Below, one piece after another: positions 23,341 through 34,528 of a DNA stretch of 64,000 nucleotides. How positions within the stretch are numbered: position 1 is the stretch's first letter; every line of letters begins with the position of its first letter. The translations under genes were made by a program, and so were the position numbers. Origin of the DNA: Emergomyces orientalis (lineage: Eukaryota > Ascomycota > Eurotiomycetes > Onygenales > Ajellomycetaceae); assembly GCA_002110485.1 (NCBI GenBank), contig MOWL01000001.1, forward strand, positions 1,054,001-1,118,000. The letters are read 5' to 3'. The notes beneath the pieces are model-generated. The model saw nothing but the letters and a program-made list of their open reading frames with translations, searched no databases and was not told the origin of the DNA.

Positions 23341-24667
23341 ATGCGCAGAAAACTACGTGCTTGTGAATCACCCCCTTTACCCCCTTTCGAGTACATGTCA
23401 CGCAACCGTCGAGCCGTCTTTGGTGACCCACCCTCCGCATATTTGGCTGCAGTGATAGAAAGAAATGAACGAGCACGCAAGAAACGAGAGCAAGCCAGGC
23501 TGGAGAATGAACAAAACCAAGATGACGACGAGTTACCTAGGAAGCGACCTGCCCCTAATAATAATCAAGGCAGTACCTATCGTACCCCAATAGAGAATGA
23601 CTGTCCTGCATGGTCTGGCAGTGGAACACCAACTTCGAACACGTATGCTGTCTCCGGTACTAGTCATTCGCAATTTGCTGATTCGGAATCTAACGGGGAG
23701 TCCCCTGAAAGGAGCGATATTACTAGCACAGACCAGACCAACGACGAAGGTGAAGACATCGAAGAACATGAAGATGAAGAGACGGAACCAAGCCAGGACG
23801 ACCCAGAGGGTGAGGGATCCGAAGGAGTCGAAGCGGATGACGGAAATGAGGATGAAGGATTTCAAGGTTTGGGGGACAGCGATAATGACGTTGATATGGC
23901 GGACGACGAGAACATCAGCATTCAAAGACAAAATCCGTGTTCGTCGCGGACAACTGTGACGGAGAAAGACGAAGAATACGTGGACAACGGGCGAGATTGT
24001 AAGTATAGTCTCTGAGATCTAACATTATCCTAATATTAAGAATGAAAGAACAGGCAAACCGGGTAACAGAAACGATATCCTGGTGAACAAAGAAAATTGT
24101 CCTCCTTCCCCCATACAAGTCGATGGGGACTCCGCCACCGCCAACTTGCCATTGTTCATTTCCAAAACCACCCTCTTCACTCACAATAAACACATACGAC
24201 GCCATCCTGCAGACCAGCCTAGTTCTGCTATTTCAAACCACTCAGTTTCTCACATGTTTTCTGTTCCTGGTACAATATTTGTTGATCCTGTTGATTTCGA
24301 CGACGACGACATCAGATCTTTGGGACACAGCTTGGCTACTAACCGCGCAAGCCAAAGTTTTGAAGGTAATGAGATTTTGGGAAACGAGAATATACCTCCT
24401 GCGGAAGTAATTCTCCAAAATTTGGGCTCTCTATCCGCGGGCCATCGTTACAGCCCTGTCTCGTTGGGCCAAAGCCTATTTCGAGCTGGTAGCTCTCGAA
24501 CTGCGCTGCTGCCCACTGTATCTGCGTCCACAACTGAGATAACTTTTACAATCGATCAGAGCTCCTCAAGTCAGGATGACCCTTTCTGTGAAGAAAATGA
24601 TAATGGTGCTGTGCACTATCCCGATGAGTTCTCATCTGAGCTTGGTTATCAGAGTCTGGATTCGTAG
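23341..24667 (+). CDS. acidic protein of unknown function with KEN-type motifs
   Basis: I do not recognise a family. Two exons, 23341-23998 and 24054-24667, give 423 aa; the 55-nt intron has GTAAGT and ACAG. Residues 1-60 are basic and include a helical stretch, AAVIERNERARKKREQA, with a possible nuclear signal further on (PRKRP). Residues 120-200 are strongly acidic (Glu/Asp runs), a composition typical of nuclear or chromatin-associated proteins. Residues 232-234 are KEN within NKENCPPSP, and a second related motif, GNENIPP, occurs at about 329-335. KEN followed by Pro is the usual form of an APC/C-Cdh1 degron. The second half is Ser-rich and probably disordered. The start is uncertain: the frame is open for 130 more codons upstream. 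Conserved composition plus a clean in-phase intron make it a likely real gene. Confidence 0.7.
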
Positions 24668-26222
24668 CTCTTCCCCTGATAATTGAGTTTCTCCCCTTTC
24701 TAGTGGTTCAACCTTAGCAGAATCCGTTGCCTTGAGCATGTTATTTTGCTCTCTAGCCGAAAATGCATTCCTTTCTTTGGTTTTCATAAGCTGTTATCTT
24801 GTAAAGTTGCTGGTTTTCTTTCAACTTTGCCTCAATCTCGACTGGGCTTTTGTTTCTTGCCGCCGCTGTCCTCATCAAAAAGTTTGCTTTCATTCCTGAA
24901 AGCAACAAACTTTCTCAGGCAACAGAAATGAAAGGGAAACATCTCCAGCCAGGCCACTTTTTCGTTGTGGTATGTTCTGGAAACCCAATGGATGTAAATA
25001 TTTGAAAGTCGGGGGAGAGGCCTCTCGGCGATTTTTCAAACGAGCGCAATGACATCTCTTCATTACACTCTGCCTCATTTTGCTTCCCATTTTGAACCTC
25101 TCAGTTCCAAATTTGAACACAGGGGAGGATGTGCCCGCTTCTTATCCCTATAAAATTCGCGGTTCTCAGTTTTATTTCATTGGGTAGTGGATTTTTGCAC
25201 GCAATGGTGAAGTGTACCTATATTCAACAGGCTGTTTACTTGGAGTATACATGATATTGCGAAACATTATGGGCGGGATATTTTCCGGTCTGCTATGAAT
25301 TATTTCTCTTTTCCATTAATCTGCAGCATTCTAGGTTCTGTTTTGTATTTTCCTCTCGTTTCTAAGTCACAGATGTGGCCCACCGGGGTTTCATATATCT
25401 GCAATCCATCTCATGCTGCATAAATGGTTGGAATTAGATCTATAGAAATTAGTCCAAGCCAAGAGAGTTATTCTTCTTCGCCTAGGCGAAACAAAAAGCC
25501 TCATCTAAAGCAGAGTCTTGAGCCACGACGAGATGAGAAAAGTGTAAGCCGCAAGATGCAGCAGAGAGAATAAAATTTTTTTGATCGATTTTGGAAATAA
25601 ATTTCATTTTGGATATCCGACGAGTTCCGAGGGGGAAAAAGGGAAAAGGACGAGGAAAAACAAAAAGGATAAAAAAATAACTGGAACGCAAAAGTAAAAG
25701 GAGGTTCGGAAATGCAGGGAGGGCGTGTTGTTAGGATTGTCGAGGAACGAAAGCGGTGAAACAGGAGCAAAAGGGAGGAAAGAAAGAGGCAAATTATAAA
25801 ATAAAAGAAGGCAGAAGGACTTATCAGGCATGCGAATAGTTTCGATTCAAAAAGCAAAAGAGAAAATTACAACAAAACAGAAAAGAAACCGCTATGCCCT
25901 CTCCGTCTGTCGTTTCTTCTCTTTTATATTGCCATGCATGTCGCGTCAACGTAAGCCCCCACACGCCCCCATTCATTATAAACGCCTGAAGAAAAATCGC
26001 TGGATTCATGCGGGTGGCCCAGAGATTCGTCATCGTCTTTCCTTTCCTTCCCCTTGCCTTGCTTTATGATCTTCTTCCTGTTTTTCTCCAAACATAGCGC
26101 CCCCAGATGATCCGGGAATGACTTGATGGAAACCAGATCCAAGAATCCCCCGTCGGCTCTCGCAGGATATCACCCACCCTCTCTATCGCTCACACGCAGA
26201 CAAGCCCCTTCCAGAAAGACAT
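24668..26222. other. gene-free stretch, 1.6 kb, with a polypurine block
   Basis: Space between two convergent 3' ends. The plus strand from about 25610 to 25830 is markedly purine-rich (A and G runs), which gives long but low-complexity Phe/Ser/Leu frames on the minus strand. No gene is supported. Confidence 0.6.
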
Positions 26223-27308
26223 CTACTCTTCTTCCTCCTCCTCTTCATCGACCGTCGTCTTGGCGATACGATCCAAATCTCGCTGCCCGCTCTGGGTAAT
26301 TCTCCGTCCACCCTTCTCCTCATCGAGCTCGAGCACGCCAATCTTCTCCAAGGATTGGATGACTTTCCGGTCGACGGAACCGCTGCCATCGACGTGGTGG
26401 GAGGGGCGGGAGCCGCGGTTCTTCTGGCTTCCGTGGACTTTTCGTAGACGGCCAACACCGACGGTCTTGCGGAGGTAGATGTGTCGGGCAATGGAAGCGG
26501 CGCGGACGTAGTACCTATTTGTTTTGTGGTGGGATTATTACATAGCCCAAATGCGATAACGTAATATGTCAAGGATTTTCCGGCATATGGGTCCAGCCAA
26601 ATGAGAATATCGGAATTGCATACCAGTTGATAGATTGAGGGGGGAGCTCGTTGCCTTTCGACGTCTTGACGGTGTCGACCCAACCTGTATCGCAACTCCG
26701 TTGTTAGAGATAAGGGCTCCTTTCCACGAAACAAACTGTGGCCTTTGCATTTCCCTTTCAAAGAGCAAAGATGTTGCGGAAACTGGGGATTGGAGAGATA
26801 GGAACGGACCTGGAATTGGCAATTTGCCTTGTCTCTTCAGGAAGGCGGAGTATGCCTCGATGAACTTTTGCGCCTGTGTATACGTAGAAAATCCTATATC
26901 AGTCATCCAATGCTATCAAAGGTATATGAAAGAGAAAAAAAAAATGAACAATCCTGAATCTCTAAATATGTGATTCATGCGCTTTTTCATTTTTCCAGCT
27001 GTTCGCTGCCTAGTAGCCGTCCCAAACCATTATTTGTCCTCTCGATTGTCCCTTTTGGCGATATATCCAGCACCTCGTCGTCTCCATCTTAAAAGCCTCC
27101 CACTTCTCCATTCCGATTCCAATATCCCAACTCCCATCCCTCGAGCCGAAACATTTGTTTTCTTCATTCTCACCCATTCATTCCCCGCCCCCAATAACTT
27201 CCCGGCATAGCACCCATCTTCCACCTCCGGCCCATTCAAGCAAAAAGGCGAGGAACAAAACGTAAGAAAAAAACTTACATCCACATCACGAACGGTAACA
27301 CCTCCCAT
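26223..27308 (-). CDS. RPS19: 40S ribosomal protein S19 (eS19)
   Basis: Structural protein of the small ribosomal subunit head, needed for late 18S rRNA maturation. Four exons give 148 aa, the family's usual size: 27308-27279, 26873-26810, 26684-26624 and 26514-26223. The protein starts MGGVTVRDVD and continues AQKFIEAYSAFLKRQGKLP, then WVDTVKTSKGNELPPQ, NWYYVRAASIARHIYLRK, VGVGRLRKVHG, SGSVDRKVIQSLEKIGVLE and GGRRITQSGQRDLDRIA, covering the whole eS19 fold. The tail is acidic (EEEEEE). Three introns disrupt a short gene, and the first is long (405 nt) right after codon 10, a common arrangement in fungal ribosomal protein genes. All junctions were confirmed by restoration of conserved residues. 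No complete snoRNA C/D box pair was seen in intron 1. Confidence 0.96.
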
Positions 27309-27955
27309 GATTGCGATTGTCCTGTTTTTTATGCCTTGGGGGGCAAATATGATTAAACAAGCGGCGGGAGGAAACGCGAGAGGTGTTGTGGGAAGAAAAA
27401 AGTCCGTTGGTCGATTTTGTCGATTGTCGTCTCGGGCGGAGTTCTTTCTCAGGTCGTGGTCGCCTCGCTTCGAAATTTCGCTTGTTGTATCTAGAACTGT
27501 GTGGTTGTGGAGGCTCAAGGTCGCTTAGCCTATTTAGGACTAGTCATACCCTAACACCTCAGAGCTGTCTTTGTCAGCCGCTAAACCTAATTCAGATCAC
27601 TCTTTGTAGCCCTCATTCTGCTCAGGCTCTGCACGATGCTTTGCTTTTCCAGAATCTAATCAATATCATTATTCGTCAAAACTAATACATATCTAATAAA
27701 AAGTATATTCATGACCCATCGTAGCATCCTGAATGGTGTTGGACAGCAACATTCAAGGATTACTTAAAACACAACCTTATATCATAACAAATTAAGAAAA
27801 TGACAGTGCCATCGCCGCCTAATCCTGCTTCCTGCTCCACATACAAACAAGATATAAAAATAGTAGTCTCTCAAACCTTATCGTCCATTCATGAACGCCA
27901 AAGATGATAATACAAAAGAGCTAATTGAGCAGGAGTGCCAGTTGCAATGACTCTT
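27309..27955. other. RPS19 promoter region and 3' flank of the fusion gene, 647 bp
   Basis: Upstream of RPS19 on its strand, downstream of the hydrolase-phosphatase gene. It probably contains the RPS19 promoter and leader. No separate gene is seen. Confidence 0.5.
27548..27555 (-). promoter_or_regulatory. possible telobox (GTTAGGGT on the RPS19 strand)
   Basis: TTAGGG-like sequence about 240 bases before the RPS19 start. Tbf1-type factors bind such boxes in ribosomal protein promoters of several fungi. One short match is weak evidence on its own. Confidence 0.3.
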
Positions 27956-30289
27956 TTATAAGGTCGAAGCTCTCTGAAGGCCAACGCAGTATCGTACAAA
28001 TAGGGTATCGATAAAATGCTCGTGCTTGATTCCTGGAGATCGGCATCTTTCAAATTCGTCGATTGCCCCCTGAACAGAAAATCCCTTTTTCTGGATGAGA
28101 TATGAAGCAACGAAAAACCCAGTCCTATTAAATCCGTAGTGACAATGCACTCCAAGCACTGGCCTCGGAGCTCCATCTAGACCAGCCTTAGATACAGCCG
28201 ATATTTCTTCCTCAAGACGACTGACTAGAGAGACGAAATCTCGGACCTCATCGATAGTGGGAGGTATTTTGGACACCGTTGGAAGTTTATGATACTGGAT
28301 CCCACCCTTCTCAAGCTGAGCTGGGTCGTAAACCGGACTTTCGTGGCTGATATCAATGACTGCATAAATCTTCCCTTTCCACTTTTGCGCAAATGGTATC
28401 GGAGTGTGTATCTCATCAACTTCACGTAAAGTCTTCATCGCGACAAAAATATCACCCATGACATCTGAAACAGGACTTATTGCCTTCCATTTTTCCAGGT
28501 TCTTGACGTCCCATTTCCCTGAGGTAGTTAGATGTTGAAGCTGCCATCCCAAACTAAGGCGCGAGTCAATGTGCTTGGGGAAAAAGTCTTGGATCAGCCC
28601 TGAGAGTGTACGACATGTATGGCGGTCGTAGAGGAGTGCATGGGAGGCTGGCGCAGGAAAGATATAGGCTTTTATGCCTCTTTTCCCGCCGCTTGTGGCG
28701 TTGTCGGATTTCGCTGAACCAGACGACCAAACATTATTAATATCATCCCTTCCGACGCCTTCTGCCCGTGAAAGTCGAGCATTAAGGTCTATATTTTCAC
28801 CTCTGGCTCCAAAGTCTTCTCCCTCAAGCTGGCTTTCGGGGAAATTTGACCGGATATTTTGGCCATGATCGGAATTGAAATACCCGAGAATCTTGGTAAC
28901 CTCTTCAGGTTTCGTTATGTTGTCCGATTCTCCAGCTATGAGCAAGAGCGGAACGTGCACTCCTGTCCATACTTTTTTCCCGGGTAGACCTCCTTCGGGT
29001 TCCCCTGCGGTGTTGTATGTCGGAAGGGTACCCCAAGCCATCCTCCTCCACACCGGAGTCTTACTCTGTTGGTTAAACCGAAGCTGGAGATTTTTCGTTT
29101 CTAGATCAGCAGTTTCCCCAATGAATCTCGAAACACTTGTGCTATTGGGCCCGCCACGCCTGTCCCATCGTCTAAAGAGGTCGAACACCAGGTCCGGTAT
29201 ATAGAGAATCCTGCGGAAGCTTGCAGTTTTTGTTTCCGGGGGAGGGCCGGCTGGTGGGCATATGGCAATTAATCCAATAACATGTTCCCGCAGGGACAAT
29301 GTGACAGGAGATTCTGAAGACGCAATCAACGCTGAAAGCGAACATCCCAAACTATGCGCAATCAAAACGATCTTCTGGCCTCTTTTCTTGTCGCGGTACT
29401 GCTCAATCGCGACAGCAAGCAAAGTTGCAAGTGCCTCGGTAGAATATGCCGCCCAGGACTTTGGCGAATACGAAGAAAGTCCGCACCCTGGAAGATCGAT
29501 GCCAAAACAGGGAGCAACATTAACCAAGCTGGTAAGAAGAGGGTGGAATTGGGTAAGGGAACCCCCAAGTCCATGAATGAATACCAAAAGTGGCAAGGGC
29601 GATGGTTCGGTAGGAAGTTTTTCAATATGAGGGTGAGGGTAGAGAAATGTCCTGATGGAAGGGTAAGTTGCAATTGGGGTGGTATACGAGATATTCGCAG
29701 AGTGCTTTTTAAGCAGCCCGGGGTCAATGTCGTCCACACCTAATCAAGAAGGCGCAAGTCAGGAACATTCCAACAAACGAAAATTCCAAAGCAAAAACTT
29801 GTGAAGTGGCTTACCACTGCGTTTAAGGTGGGCGCTTCGAGAACTAACTGAGCGTCCATACACATCGAGCGCCTTATCCTTTTCCTTCACGGAAAGGTCC
29901 GTGTCGTCACTCGAGCCGCCATCGGAATTGGATGTTTGTGTTGGCTGCGTACCCAACAACACCTGAGGCTGTTTCCTCCCATCTCTGGGAGAACGTAGGG
30001 CGCGAAGCAATAGAAGACAGCCAGCCATAGCCGCGATAAAAGGTATACCCACGGATTTGCAAAATACACTCGTCACTTCACTTGGCGCAATGTCACCGCC
30101 AGAAGTCCTGCTTGGTGTAGCATTGATATATCTCAGATTGCGAAGACAGGAGCAGCAACGAGCGATGCAATCCAGAGAGAGCTGGATGAAAGATGAAATG
30201 AATGAGAAGAGATGAGAAATAAGAGGAACAGGCGGAGAGGAAGATGACAAAAGGGATGGGGAGGGCGTAGCGAAAGTGTTCATCGACAT
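27956..30289 (-). CDS. alpha/beta-hydrolase fused to a capping-enzyme-type cysteine phosphatase
   Basis: A 752-aa two-domain protein from exons 30289-29815 and 29739-27956; the intron (75 nt, GTAAGC/TTAG) keeps frame. Residues 22-40 and 80-97 are hydrophobic and suggest membrane association. An alpha/beta-hydrolase fold spans about 180-530: oxyanion segment IHGLGGS (213-219), nucleophile elbow AHSLGCS (Ser288), and later an acidic-loop candidate LLLIAGESDN. The last 160 residues are a cysteine phosphatase: AVIDISHESPVYD, then VHCHYGFNRTGF with Cys691 and Arg697 (HC-x5-RT), then RSPGIKHEHFIDTLFVRY. This pattern resembles the RNA 5'-triphosphatase domain of animal and plant mRNA capping enzymes more than ordinary dual-specificity phosphatases. 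Substrates of both domains are unknown. A TATA-like box at 30315-30321 lies only 26 bases before the start, so a downstream Met could be used. Confidence 0.88.
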
Positions 30290-31695
30290 CGTGCAGGTAA
30301 GCGGGAGTTAAGCTCTTTATATGGAGACTAAAAGGAGGATTCAGAAAAGGCCCACGTTCTCCCAAGCCGGGATTCCCTAGGGCCTCAGCCGATAAGGTTG
30401 CGGGATGAGGGTCGACCAGGGTCTATTTCCCACTTCCCGAACCAATGTGGCAGGAAACCTGGCTGTTGGGCCTCTATTTTTATTATAATTGCAAAGCTCA
30501 CTCCTGTTTCACCAACTCAACGGAGCATGCCAAGCGCTCAAGGTATGGCCGCGAACCAATGGCAGGTCACGAAAGGCAGTGGTGCTTCGATGAATAGTCA
30601 ACATGGGCTTGTTCGTTTTGCTGGGGTGAATTTTCACACAAAGAGAACAAAAGCCTGACAACTGTCAAGTCGCAAAGCCACCATGCGCAATGTTGACGAG
30701 GAAGAGGTGTTGACAAGTTATGTTTTGAATACTCAGTCATCCAAACAGACAGCAGTCCCCTAGAGTAAGATAAGTTAACACCTTGACTCCCAGCGTTCAA
30801 GGCTTGCAGCACCAGCAAATGATGCGTAAACCACCCAGTCTTTGTCATGGCATGGCTACGTACACCTTCCTGGTCGGTAGCCGCGTCTAGAACAGTGAGG
30901 GAGGAACTGGGTTAACCCGCGGTCCTGATATACACGCTTGGTTTGGAGGTGTGTAGTAAGATCAAAGGTGAGCTGGCACTTGGAGCCGCAAAAAGTATAA
31001 CCTGTTTATTGAAATCAGTTTTAGTCCATGACAATTATTAGTTTATGCTTTGGTAAAGACCTATCTGGTCATGCATATTTGAGATACGGCGTGGCTTACA
31101 GACGGGGGAGGGTGGAGAATGGATGAGAGACACCAGCTGGGTGACCTTGTTGTGCTTTGGATAAATAATGCAGCGTCATCCAGCCCAGTATAAAATTATT
31201 GATGATGGTTCCAACACCGACTTTCCAAGGTTTCAACGGGGGCTCGGCAATCGTCACGTGGACATGGCGATTGGATAAGCGCCGAGACAGATGCAAGGTA
31301 GGCAGGTGGGCCGAGGCAACTACCCCTAATTAGATTAGCTCACTCCAAAACTTCCCCCAGTCTCCTTGCTGCCCCTGAGAGCACGCCTAAAAAAGGGGGG
31401 TGCGGAATATTCGAGATAGGTAGGAAAGGCGGGAAAACAGGAGAAATATTTACATTCAGATATTAACTAGTTATACTCCGTACCTTGCAGAGAGGTATAT
31501 AGCGTCATATAGTTATCTTCCTGGGAATTCCCTAGCTGCAACAAGCATCTTCATCCATTCAACTTAAATTGAAACGCTGCCACCAACTAATCCCCATGGG
31601 TATTTTTAAATATACAAGCCCCTGCCAAAATGGCAAAGTGAAATCTCGTATATATAAAAAATGTTCAAAAAATAAAAACTGATTATATCGCTACA
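30290..31695. other. intergenic, 1.4 kb
   Basis: Upstream of the fusion gene and downstream of the dehydratase, both on the minus strand. It holds a TACTCCGTA motif at 31474-31482. The frames present show no recognisable protein. Confidence 0.6.
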
Positions 31696-33763
31696 TCAAA
31701 ACATATCCGTCATGGCACCATGCGAAGCATCTCCAACAAGCTTGGCGTACTTCGCCAGCGTACCACGTGTGACATGCGGCTTCGGCGGTTTCCAGTTCTT
31801 CATCCTCTCCGCGATCTCCTCATCCGAAACTGCCATGCTGAGCTCATTCGTCTCTGCATCGATCGTGATCAAGTCTCCATCTCGGACCACCGCGATGGGG
31901 CCTCCAACGGCAGCCTCAGGGACGATATGGCCCACGATAAACCCATGGCTGGCACCAGAGTATCTACCATCCGTGATCAGAGCGATGTTCGTAAGCTTGG
32001 CTCCCATCAACGCAGCACTGGCTTTGAGCTGTTCTGGCATACCAGGTCCTCCTTTAGGCCCTTCATATCTGACGATCAAGACAAGGTTCTCCCCCCGTGG
32101 AATTAAGCCCTGGGTGAGTGCGGTATCGAGCTCGTGCTCCTTGTTAAAAACTCTGGCTTTCCCTGTGAACTTGGTGCCCTCTTTCCCTGTAATTTTAGCG
32201 ACTGCACCACCGGGGGCGAGGTTGCCTTTGAGGATTTGTATATGGCCAGTAGACTTGATAGGGTTGGCTAGCGGGTGGATTATAGCCTGGTCCTGCGGAA
32301 GCGACGGGAAAGACTGGATATTCTCGGCTAATGTTTTGCCAGTTACCGTGGGAATATCGCCGTCCATGAGGCCTGCTGCCACCAGCAGCTTCTGCACTGA
32401 TGGGATTCCACCAATTTCGTAAAGGTCTGCCATATAATATTTCCCACTGGGTGCCAGATCAGCGATAAAAGGGATTTTATTGCTCACCCGCTGGAAGTCA
32501 TCGAGTGTCAATTCAACCCCAGCAGTTCTGGCCATAGCTATTAGATGAACGACGCCATTGGTACTTCCACCAAGCGCCATGGTGATGACCAGGGCATTCT
32601 CAAAAGAGCGTTTGGTGAGTAGATCGCGTGGCCTAATATTCTTCTCCATGCATATCCTAATCGCGTCCGCGGCTTTTGCGCACTCACGCATCTTCGTCGG
32701 CACAGTAGCCGGGGTCGAAGAAGAGCCCGGTAGAGTTAGACCCATTGACTCAATCGCAGTCGCCAAGGTGTTTGCCGTGTACATCCCAGCGCACGCGCCC
32801 GCGCCCGGACAGGCATTCCGTTCAATATCTTCCATGATCTCGTCTTGAGTTTTAGATCGATCTCCACCGTCGTCGGGTTGCGTTAAGGCGTTATAAGCAT
32901 ATGCGCCTGCGGCTTCGTAGCAAGTCGAGACGTTGATTCGCTTTCGAAGCAACTTGGAGTATCCGACCTGGATCGTCCCACCGTATATCATCAGGGAGGG
33001 TCTGTTATGTCTTGCCATTCCCATTATACAGCCGGGCATGTTCTTGTCACAGCCGGGAATCGCAATACAGGCGTCGTGATATTGAGCGCTTGTCACAGTC
33101 TCGATACTATCTGCGATGATCTCCCGGGATTGGAGAGAATAACGCATTCCTAGAAATCCTCAATTTCAGTTCTATTCCACGAAAAAGTGAAAAAACTAAA
33201 ACCGGAAATAAGTGGCAATGCAAGCACACAAACTGGCGCATGAGCCTACCTTCACTACCCATAGATATTGCGTCGGAGACACCGATAGTATTATATTGCC
33301 AGCCTAACATCCCTTGATCCGTAATTGCCTTCTTGACGGTCTTGCCAAGATCTAATAGATGCATATTGCAAGCATTTCCTTCCCACCATACTGTCGCAAT
33401 GCCCACCTGCGGGCTATTTTTCATACTCTCCCGATCGGGTACCCCGGCACCATATAACATTGCCTATCCATTAAAAAAAAAATATAGAGACAATATATCA
33501 GTAACCTTCTAAACAGAAAAAAACACTGCCCGCGAATTAATCTTGCGGGAGAGGAATCATTTTTTCTGCAAGGAGAAGAGGATAATAAATAGATAAATTA
33601 CCTGGGCTCCGGGAAAATCATGGCCTTTGGTGAGAAAAGTAGAATACTTATTCAACACCGGTTTACCATCGCGAGTCGCATCGTCTGGGAGGCAAGGGAA
33701 TTGGACGTATCGCGGCTCTTCAAAAGCATCAACCTGTTCTGAGGAGGTCGTGGTGGCATTCAT
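31696..33763 (-). CDS. ILV3: dihydroxy-acid dehydratase family protein (IlvD/Edd), probable ILV3 paralogue
   Basis: Fe-S dehydratase. The canonical family member makes 2-keto acids in valine, isoleucine and leucine synthesis inside mitochondria. Three exons give 609 aa: 33763-33602, 33463-33250 and 33149-31696. Cluster cysteines are visible: Cys86 in EGNACNMH, Cys159 in PGCDKNMPGC, and Cys245 in CPGAGACAGMYTANT. The C-terminal ITDGRYSGASHGFIVGHIVPEA region carries the catalytic serine loop, split here into TDGRYSG and ASHGF. The N-terminus starts MNATTTSSEQVDAFEEPRY, which is acidic and Ser/Thr-rich, not the Arg-rich amphipathic leader of mitochondrial Ilv3. I therefore read it as a paralogue, perhaps cytosolic, and perhaps acting on another hydroxy or sugar acid as other IlvD/Edd members do. 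It is divergent from the MFS permease, 3 kb away. Confidence 0.88.
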
Positions 33764-34500
33764 TGCGGGAATTCAAATCTGGCTGCCGAAATATTGGGGG
33801 GTTCGGCGATTGATGGTGCGGAGAGCTTAGCTATCGTTTAGGCCCGAAAGGCCAAATTCGCGACAGCAATTGGATTCGCGGGAAATATATTTATATCAAC
33901 TGCTATCGAGAGCCAAAGGGTAGGTTTTTTTTAAGCGAAGGGTTGAACTTGAGGCGATCATTCGAAGTAATCTGGGGGTTCTATAAAATAAAATAAAACC
34001 TTGGAAGCTAATGGCGGGGAATGGGTTAGCCAGGGTGGATAAGATAAGGAAAAAGGTTCAATCGATAATGGAACGAACCATATCATAGTCATCAAAAAAT
34101 AAAATAAAACATACGTACATTACCTACAAGTTTAAAGGAAAATCAAATTCTGAACCGTGTACGGTAGTAGCTGGCTATATAATTGTATATTTTAGAAGAA
34201 AAACTTCCTAATCTTCACACCTCTTACCAGCCATCATCGTCGCCATCTACTTGTCTCCCAAGTTATGCCCCTCACCTCCGGCCCGATGTATCGTAGCACC
34301 GCACCTCGCACCTTCGCTCTTAATACTGCCAAAACTCGGCTGGTTCTCCGGCAGGGACCCACAGCATCGGCTGCAAGTAGTCAGCATGAATATTCGCTTT
34401 GCCATTGGATCGAAAAGGATCATTTCATAAATTGTCTCCTCCATACCCCACTTCCACTTTTGCAAAGGAAAACGCCAACAGTCACATTCAGCACTGTAGT

Positions 34501-34528
34501 ACTACTGTACATGTGATATTACAGTAGT
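34501..34528. repeat. inverted repeat ACTACTGTA / TACAGTAGT
   Basis: Nine-bp perfect arms (34501-34509 and 34520-34528) around a 10-nt spacer, flanked by further CTGTAG copies. It belongs to the same CTGTAC/TACAGT sequence family as other palindromes in the window. Confidence 0.75.

Noticed and set aside
25501..25857. A 118-codon minus-strand frame with many Phe/Ser/Leu residues
   Set aside because: It is the translation of a polypurine block and has low complexity with no start context or family match.
26874..27278. Possible snoRNA inside the long first intron of RPS19
   Set aside because: A D-box-like CTGA was found but no matching C box (TGATGA) on the gene strand, so there is no support.
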